Assembly: GCA_900546845.1 (NCBI GenBank) | Contig: UREK01000001.1 | Span: 124,001-188,000, forward strand | Source of the DNA: an uncultured Eubacteriales bacterium | GTDB taxonomy: Bacteria; Bacillota; Clostridia; Christensenellales; CAG-138 | Reading direction: 5' to 3' | Length of the DNA stretch: 64,000 nucleotides | Shown: in pieces, positions 59,445 to 64,000 of the stretch | How the letters are laid out: the number at the start of each line of letters is the position of its first letter | How positions within the stretch are numbered: position 1 is the stretch's first letter | Position numbers and translations under genes: made by a program | The notes under the pieces: model-generated | Seen by the model: the letters and a program-made list of their open reading frames with translations, nothing else | Databases searched by the model: none | Told to the model about the DNA's origin: nothing

Positions 59445-60548
59445 TTACTTGCTTTCCTCCGCTCCGATGCGGAGCGTTTCCCTGGCGCGCACCGCGCCGT
59501 CCTCCGCCGCGCGCACCGTGACGCGCTTGCCCGCCGCCGCAAGCTCCCTTGCCCGCCGGAGCGCTTCCGGCGCGTCTGCGTCCGCACCGCAAAGCAGCAG
59601 CACGTCCGCGTCGTAAGCGGCGTTTGGTGCGCCTAGGCTGTCGAGCAGCCCAACGTTCACCGCAAAGCCGATCGCCCCGCCGGGCTTGTGCATCCGGCGC
59701 AGGAGGCTGTCATACCGCCCGCCGGAAAGCACGCACGCATGCAGCTCCGGCAAAAAGCCCTGGAAGATCACGCCGTTGTAATAAGAAAGATCGTTCAAAA
59801 GCGAAAAATCCAAATTTACGCCGCCGCAGCCCGCATGCGCGAGCGCGCCGCAAAGCGCGGAAAGCTCCGCGATGGCCGCATGCGTAGTTTGATTCACATC
59901 AAGCGTGCGTACTTCCTTGAGGACTTCCTCCGAAGGGCCGTACAGGCCGGAAAGCCGCTTGAGCTTTTCCGCAAGCGCCGCGTCCACGCCGTTTGCCGCG
60001 CAAAGTGCCGTAAGCTCGTGCGCGTTCTTTGCGCGGATGCGGGAGGAAAGCTCTGCCTGTGTGTGCGCGGGGAGGCCCGTCTCCGCCAGAAGACCCCCCG
60101 CAAGGCCCACATGCGAAACGTCCATGATAAAGCTCGGGGAGAGTGCGGAGAGGCTGTCGAGCGCGAGGGAAAGCACCTCACACATGGCGTAAAGCCCGAT
60201 CTCCCCGATGTACTCGAGGCCCACTTGCGGGATCTCCCGGAAGGAGCGCATGCCGCCCGCCGCGCGGTACACCGTCTCGCTGTAGCAAAGGCGCTGCGGC
60301 AGCGGAGAACCCTCCTTCACGCTGCGCACGATGGAAAGCGTGATGTCCGGCTTGAGCGCAAGGAGCTTGCCGCTTGGGTCATGAAAGGTCAGGATGTTCT
60401 CGGCCTGCAAAAAGCCGCGGTATTCCGCGTAAAAATCGTATTCTTCGAACTTGCTCATGCGGAACTCGCGGTAGCCATATTGCGCATACAGGGCCGTGAG
60501 CTCCAAAATGGCGCGTTCGCTGCGCTTGCGCGCGGCAGGTGCGTTCAT
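59445..60548 (-). CDS. hisZ: ATP phosphoribosyltransferase regulatory subunit
   Basis: A 367-aa paralogue of histidyl-tRNA synthetase without its activity; it binds HisG-S in a hetero-octamer and confers histidine feedback. The class II motif 2 region (RLCYSETVYR) and motif 3-like GGAIGFAVNVGLLD are recognisable. The C-terminal region lacks a proper anticodon-binding domain. ATG 60548 follows GGAGGG; an upstream ATG at 60587 is inside the promoter. Confidence 0.92.
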   Translation of the reverse strand: MNAPAARKRSERAILELTALYAQYGYREFRMSKFEEYDFYAEYRGFLQAENILTFHDPSGKLLALKPDITLSIVRSVKEGSPLPQRLCYSETVYRAAGGMRSFREIPQVGLEYIGEIGLYAMCEVLSLALDSLSALSPSFIMDVSHVGLAGGLLAETGLPAHTQAELSSRIRAKNAHELTALCAANGVDAALAEKLKRLSGLYGPSEEVLKEVRTLDVNQTTHAAIAELSALCGALAHAGCGGVNLDFSLLNDLSYYNGVIFQGFLPELHACVLSGGRYDSLLRRMHKPGGAIGFAVNVGLLDSLGAPNAAYDADVLLLCGADADAPEALRRARELAAAGKRVTVRAAEDGAVRARETLRIGAEESK

Positions 60549-60577
60549 GTTGCCCTCCGTGTTTGACGATTGCATGC

Positions 60578-60606
60578 AGTATAGCACGTTTGAGTGCTTT
60601 AGTCAA
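60578..60606 (-). promoter_or_regulatory. Promoter of the histidine operon
   Basis: On the minus strand TTGACT (60606-60601), 17-base spacer, TATACT (60583-60578). The leader is only about 20-25 bases, with no room for a T-box or His-codon attenuator. Confidence 0.82.
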
Positions 60607-60741
60607 GCAAAGTGATAAATCAATAAAGCGAACGGAGCATTTTATTTGCTGCTATATAACCGGAAGCGCGGCAGCGTCAAGATGAAACCGGCGTGCGGAT
60701 GTGCTAAAATAAAGGAAATTGGGAAAGCGGGGGGATTGCGC

Positions 60742-61500
60742 ATGGACGAAAAGCCGGAGCAGGTGCAAAAACGCTTTTTGGAGCTTGCGGAACGGGCATA
60801 CCAAAACGGGACATATACGTTCACGCCGTTCCTTGGCTTGCAGGAGCAGAGCGTGTTCCACGGCATGGCGCGGGCGCTTGCCCATGTGCCATGGGAAGCC
60901 TCCGGCGGCATGGAGGGCTGTGAGCGCAAGCTCGTGCGCTTCGGTTCGGAAGCGCTTTGCGGGTATGTGCAGCCGTTCCCGATCGCCTGCGTGGCCATCC
61001 GGCCAGGGAACGCAAAGTTCGCGGAGCAGCTTACGCACCGGGATTTCCTCGGCGCGTTGATGGGGCTTGGCGTGGAGCGGGATACGCTTGGGGACATCGT
61101 GGTACGGGAAAAGGAAGCGTATGTGTTCTGCCTCGCGCGCATCGCGCCGTTTTTGGTGGAAAATCTTTCTGAGGTGCGCCGCACGCGCGTGCGCTGCTCC
61201 ATCGCGGAAGCCCTGCCGGAGGGCGCGCTCTTCCGGGTGGAGGAAAAGACGGTACAGGTCGCTTCCGTGCGTGCGGATGCGCTCTGCGCCCATGTTTGGA
61301 ACCTCTCCCGGGGCGACAGCCTCGCGTTGTTCCAAGCGGGGCGCGTGTTCCTCAACGGGCGGCTCTGCGAAAACGGCGCGGCAGCGCTGCGCGAGGGGGA
61401 TGTGCTCTCCGTGCGCGGCCATGGGCGCTTCATTTTCCGCGGCGTGCGCGGCATGACGAAAAAAGGCCGGTGCAACGCGCTGGTGGAGGTTTACGTTTGA
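60742..61500 (+). CDS. ylmH: YlmH-type S4-domain RNA-binding protein
   Basis: A 252-aa protein of the YlmH family: an N-terminal RRM-like domain (FTPFLGLQEQSVF, then PGNAKFAEQLTHRDFLGALMGLGVERDTLGDIVV) and a C-terminal S4 domain (LFQAGRVFLNGRLCENGAAALREGDVLSVRGHGRFIF). YlmH acts beside RqcP in rescue of stalled 50S subunits in Bacillus. ATG 60742 follows GGGGGG; a longer upstream frame lacks a binding site. Confidence 0.88.
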   Translation: MDEKPEQVQKRFLELAERAYQNGTYTFTPFLGLQEQSVFHGMARALAHVPWEASGGMEGCERKLVRFGSEALCGYVQPFPIACVAIRPGNAKFAEQLTHRDFLGALMGLGVERDTLGDIVVREKEAYVFCLARIAPFLVENLSEVRRTRVRCSIAEALPEGALFRVEEKTVQVASVRADALCAHVWNLSRGDSLALFQAGRVFLNGRLCENGAAALREGDVLSVRGHGRFIFRGVRGMTKKGRCNALVEVYV

Positions 61501-61522
61501 TTGAGTGAGGGTGGGGAGGCGC

Positions 61523-62098
61523 TTACCGCAGCGGCCGCATCGGCTTCAGGGATTCTTCCTCGACGAAGTTTTCCCCAAGCGCTTCCTTGACGCGGCGTTC
61601 CAGCGTTTCCACGCCATAGAGCGTGCGGTCCACGAACACGATGGTATCGTCCCGCATGATGATGCGCGTGCCGTCCATCCTCCGCTTGCTTTTGCCGATG
61701 GGGACGATGCGGCGCACGTCCGCGAAGCGGTATGTCGTTTCCTTGCCGGCCATGGTGCGGCAGGTGAAGCTCTCTTCATCCACCGTGATGCGCCAAAACA
61801 GGCTGTGCACCAGGTAATACAGCGCGGCGAATGCAAACAGGATGAAGAGCGCAAGCGGCAGCGCTCTTGTGATTGAACCAGTAACGAGCGGGGCAAGCAC
61901 GCCGAGCAGCAGCAGCAATGTGCTGAGGGAGGAGCGCCAGTCCGATTTGATGACGATGCGGCCGGAACCCGTCCCAGCTTTCGCACGCTCGGCCTTTACC
62001 GCATGGCGCACGCGGAAATAATCCCAGATCTTGAACGCGGTGCCTACGAGGCACAGGATGAACAGAAGCAGGAAGCTGATGTATTCTTTCTCGGTCAT
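61523..62098 (-). CDS. Uncharacterised membrane protein with PH-like C-terminus
   Basis: A 191-aa protein. One membrane helix (about residues 5-24), a basic loop, two more helices (about 57-95), then a soluble part, WRITVDEESFTCRTMAGKETTYRFADVRRIVP, that reads like a bacterial PH domain. Function unknown. AAGGAG lies 11 bases before ATG 62098. It converges on ylmH with a 22-base gap and no clear terminator. Confidence 0.65.
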   Translation of the reverse strand: MTEKEYISFLLLFILCLVGTAFKIWDYFRVRHAVKAERAKAGTGSGRIVIKSDWRSSLSTLLLLLGVLAPLVTGSITRALPLALFILFAFAALYYLVHSLFWRITVDEESFTCRTMAGKETTYRFADVRRIVPIGKSKRRMDGTRIIMRDDTIVFVDRTLYGVETLERRVKEALGENFVEEESLKPMRPLR

Positions 62099-62243
62099 TT
62101 GTTTCAAGTCTCCTTCGCACGCGCTTTCACATGGCACGGCTATCGTAATTAGTTAAAAAAGAAGGACATGCCGTTATCATACCAAGCTGCGGCGCGGTTG
62201 TAAAGCCCGCATGTGCGGCTGGGCCGCGCGGCATACTAAGCGC

Positions 62244-62621
62244 ATGAAGAAAGAACGTTCCGTTTGGAATAAAAATTGGAAGAAGTGGGCCGCCGGCCTC
62301 GTGACGGGCGGCTGCAACGGCCTGTTCGGCGGCGGAGGGGGCATGGTCGCCGTGCCGCTGCTCCAGAAGGTGTGCGGCATGGATACGCCGAGCGCCCATG
62401 CGAGCGCGATCAGCATCATCCTTCCGCTTTCCGCGGTAACGGGCGCGGTTTACGCGCTGCAGGGCGCGGTGGACTGGCATGCGTTCGCTTTTGTCGCCCC
62501 GGCGCTGACGGTGGGCAGTGTGGGCGGCGCTTTTCTGACGGGGAAGCTCAAGTCCGCCTGGCTGGACAACATCTTTACCGCGATGATGTTCCTTGCGGGC
62601 GCTTGGATGGCGTTCGCATGA
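62244..62621 (+). CDS. TauE/SafE-family transporter, first half
   Basis: A 125-aa membrane protein equal to one repeat of the TSUP (TauE/SafE) anion transporters. GLFGGGGGMVAVPLL (about 22-36) is the family glycine motif. Full-length members are about 250 aa with two such repeats, so it must pair with the next gene product. No good ribosome binding site is visible before ATG 62244, and the exact start is uncertain. Confidence 0.78.
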   Translation: MKKERSVWNKNWKKWAAGLVTGGCNGLFGGGGGMVAVPLLQKVCGMDTPSAHASAISIILPLSAVTGAVYALQGAVDWHAFAFVAPALTVGSVGGAFLTGKLKSAWLDNIFTAMMFLAGAWMAFA

Positions 62622-62983
62622 GCTGGCTCTGGTACATTTTAGCAGGGCTCGGGGCGGGCGTGGCGGCCGGCATGGGCATGGGCGGCGGCACGCTCCTTAT
62701 CCCCGTGCTGACGCTGGCGCTTGGGTTGCAGCAGCATGCGGCGCAGGGCGTGAACGTGCTTTCCTTCCTGCCGGCAGCCGTGGCGGCGCTCATTATCCAC
62801 GCGAAGGCGGGGCGGCTCCAGCTTCGCGCCTGCCTGCCGGTGATCCTTGCCGGTGCGGTGGGCGCGCTCGGCGCTTCCTTCCTGGCCGGGGCGCTTTCAG
62901 CCCCCTGGCTCCGGCGCATGTTCGGCGGTTTTTTAATCCTTTTGGCATGCATGCGTATTTTTGGAAAAAGGTTAAAAAAATAA
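62618..62983 (+). CDS. TauE/SafE-family transporter, second half
   Basis: A 121-aa membrane protein, the second TSUP repeat (GLGAGVAAGMGMGGGTLLIPVLTLALG). It starts in ATGA overlap with the first half. As each half has its own start and stop and the overlap is the standard coupled form, this looks like a genuine two-protein transporter, not a frameshift. Substrates in the family include sulfite, sulfonates and other organic anions. Confidence 0.8.
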   Translation: MSWLWYILAGLGAGVAAGMGMGGGTLLIPVLTLALGLQQHAAQGVNVLSFLPAAVAALIIHAKAGRLQLRACLPVILAGAVGALGASFLAGALSAPWLRRMFGGFLILLACMRIFGKRLKK

Positions 62984-63079
62984 CAGGAACGTCATTCAAA
63001 ACACAGGTCTAAAACAACAAAAAAATCTGGAATTAAGGCAAAAAATCGCGCAAATTTGATGCAAGCCGAAAATATATGT

Positions 63080-63087
63080 GCTATAAT
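63080..63087 (+). promoter_or_regulatory. Extended -10 promoter of rnfC
   Basis: TGCTATAAT at 63079-63087 is an extended -10 element (TG, one base, TATAAT). No good -35 lies 17 bases before. It sits 74 bases upstream of the rnfC start. Confidence 0.6.
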
Positions 63088-63160
63088 AACCTTTGGAAAT
63101 TATGTTCATACAATTACTATATGAGCAATTTTATTCAACTCCGAAAGGCTGGTGCTTTAT

Positions 63161-64000
63161 TTGCCGAAGTATTCTTTCAAGGGCGGCGTACACCCCATGC
63201 ATGGTGAGCATGAGGGGAAGATGCCCACCCGAAACGTCCCCATTCGAGACTTCGTGTCCGATACGGTTTGCATTCCCATGGGCATGCATTTGGGCGCTCC
63301 GTCCAAGCCCTGTGTGAAGAAGGGCGACCTTGTCAAGATCGGCCAGGTGATCGGCGAGCCGGTCGGCGGCCTTGGGCTGCCCGTGCATGCGAGCGTCTCC
63401 GGCGAGGTTGTGGCGGTGGAAGAACGCCAGCACCTCGGCGCGGCTCCCGCCATGTGCGTTGTGATCCGCAACGATTTTGCGGACGAGTGGGTGGAAGGCA
63501 TCAAGGGCTATGGCAACGTGGAAACCGTTGACCCCGCCCTGGTTATCCCGGCCATCAAAGCCGCGGGCATCTGCGGCATGGGCGGCGCGTCCTTCCCAAC
63601 GCATGTGAAGCTTTCCATCCCCGAGGGGAAGACCTGCGACACCATCATCCTCAACGGCGCCGAGTGCGAGACGTTCCTGACGGCGGATTTCCGGCTGATG
63701 ATCGAGCATCCCGGCAAGATCGTGGACGGCCTGCGCGCCGTCATGCGCGCACTCAGCGTCAAGCGCGGCGTGATCGCCATCGAGGACAATAAGCCCGAGG
63801 CCATTGAGGCCATGCGCAAAGCGGCTTCCGGCCGCGAGGGCGTGGAGATCGCCGTGATGCGCACCAAATACCCGCAGGGCGGAGAGAAGCAGATCATCAA
63901 GGCCGTGACGGGCCGCGAGGTCCCGAGCGGCAAGCTGCCCATCGAGGTGCACACGATCGTGATGAACGTGGGAACCGCCGCGGCTGTGGCGGATGCGGTG
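63161..64000 (+). CDS. rnfC: Rnf electron transport complex subunit C, partial at window end
   Basis: The first 280 residues of RnfC, which takes electrons between NADH and ferredoxin in the Na+/H+-pumping Rnf complex. FKGGVHPMHGEHEGKMPTRNV opens it, and the NADH/FMN-binding part has GICGMGGASFPTHVKL and NGAECETFLTADFRLM. The 4Fe-4S motifs would lie beyond the edge. No ATG is near: TTG 63161 gives MPKYSFKGG, the expected N-terminus, with AAAGG 12 bases before; GTG 63152 is an alternative. rnfDGEAB probably follow. Confidence 0.92.
   Translation, partial: MPKYSFKGGVHPMHGEHEGKMPTRNVPIRDFVSDTVCIPMGMHLGAPSKPCVKKGDLVKIGQVIGEPVGGLGLPVHASVSGEVVAVEERQHLGAAPAMCVVIRNDFADEWVEGIKGYGNVETVDPALVIPAIKAAGICGMGGASFPTHVKLSIPEGKTCDTIILNGAECETFLTADFRLMIEHPGKIVDGLRAVMRALSVKRGVIAIEDNKPEAIEAMRKAASGREGVEIAVMRTKYPQGGEKQIIKAVTGREVPSGKLPIEVHTIVMNVGTAAAVADAV

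Noticed and set aside
60549..60741. A T-box or histidine attenuator before hisZ
   Set aside because: The predicted start leaves about 25 leader bases, and no T-box sequence or His-rich frame is present.

Overview
The window is 64 kb of GC-rich, gene-dense bacterial chromosome with strong AGGAGG-type ribosome binding sites, many 4-bp ATGA gene overlaps and near-consensus sigma-A promoters. Gene content points to an anaerobic member of Bacillota, class Clostridia: a FeoA-FeoB fusion, a PPi-type phosphofructokinase, an Rnf complex gene, a tetrahydrofolate riboswitch with an ECF folate transporter, a long clostridial-type HflX, the pth-mfd-prsA-rqcP order, and a HisZ-dependent short HisG. I cannot name the species. 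No tRNA, rRNA, CRISPR array, transposase, phage gene or replication origin was recognised.

Layout. 0-9.6 kb: a uridine-kinase-like gene, a MarR-controlled heterodimeric ABC exporter with a chloramphenicol acetyltransferase, a murein-peptide pair (PepV-like dipeptidase and L-Ala-D/L-Glu epimerase), a decayed stretch, and an XRE regulator with a glycine-rich repeat domain. 9.6-16 kb: PhzF, FeoAB with its small partner, HPF, and an AbrB-controlled ABC transporter. 16-25 kb: class II aldolase, PPi-type PFK, thymidylate kinase, a PadR/DUF1700 operon, MFS, an AT-richer hydrolase, EamA and HflX. 25-33 kb: alanine symporter, PQQ-like surface propeller, an ABC exporter with a possible leader peptide, and a Na/Pi cotransporter. 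32.6-42.3 kb: pth-mfd-prsA, rqcP, ispDF, DUF2156 and GNAT proteins, YajC. 42.6-46.5 kb, minus strand: XRE, DUF6125, Mrp, a RimK-like ligase and FolT under a THF riboswitch. 46.8-52 kb: aldo/keto reductase, then a glycosyltransferase/phosphodiester-glycosidase group, an MBL hydrolase and an orphan HExxH protein. 52.3-60.6 kb, minus strand: one ten-gene histidine operon (hisZ-G-D-C-B-H-A-F-IE-J) covering the whole pathway. 60.7-64 kb: YlmH, a membrane protein, a split TauE/SafE transporter, and the start of rnfC.

Two observations stand out. (1) A non-coding element of about 195 bp occurs four times (near 16.1, 38.3, 42.4 and 46.5 kb). Each copy lies between two copies of a transcription-terminator hairpin whose stem is specific to that locus; in two cases these are 27-28 bp direct repeats. 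This looks like a small mobile or structured element that targets terminators and duplicates them. (2) A RimK-like ATP-grasp ligase is translationally coupled to folT beneath a THF riboswitch, which makes it a candidate folate-glutamylating enzyme.

Regulatory DNA is unusually legible. Tandem perfect palindromes follow the MarR promoter, a perfect 23-bp palindrome overlaps the PadR -10, and a 27-bp quasi-palindrome sits on the abrB transcription start. Two terminators carry the next gene's Shine-Dalgarno sequence in their 3' arm.
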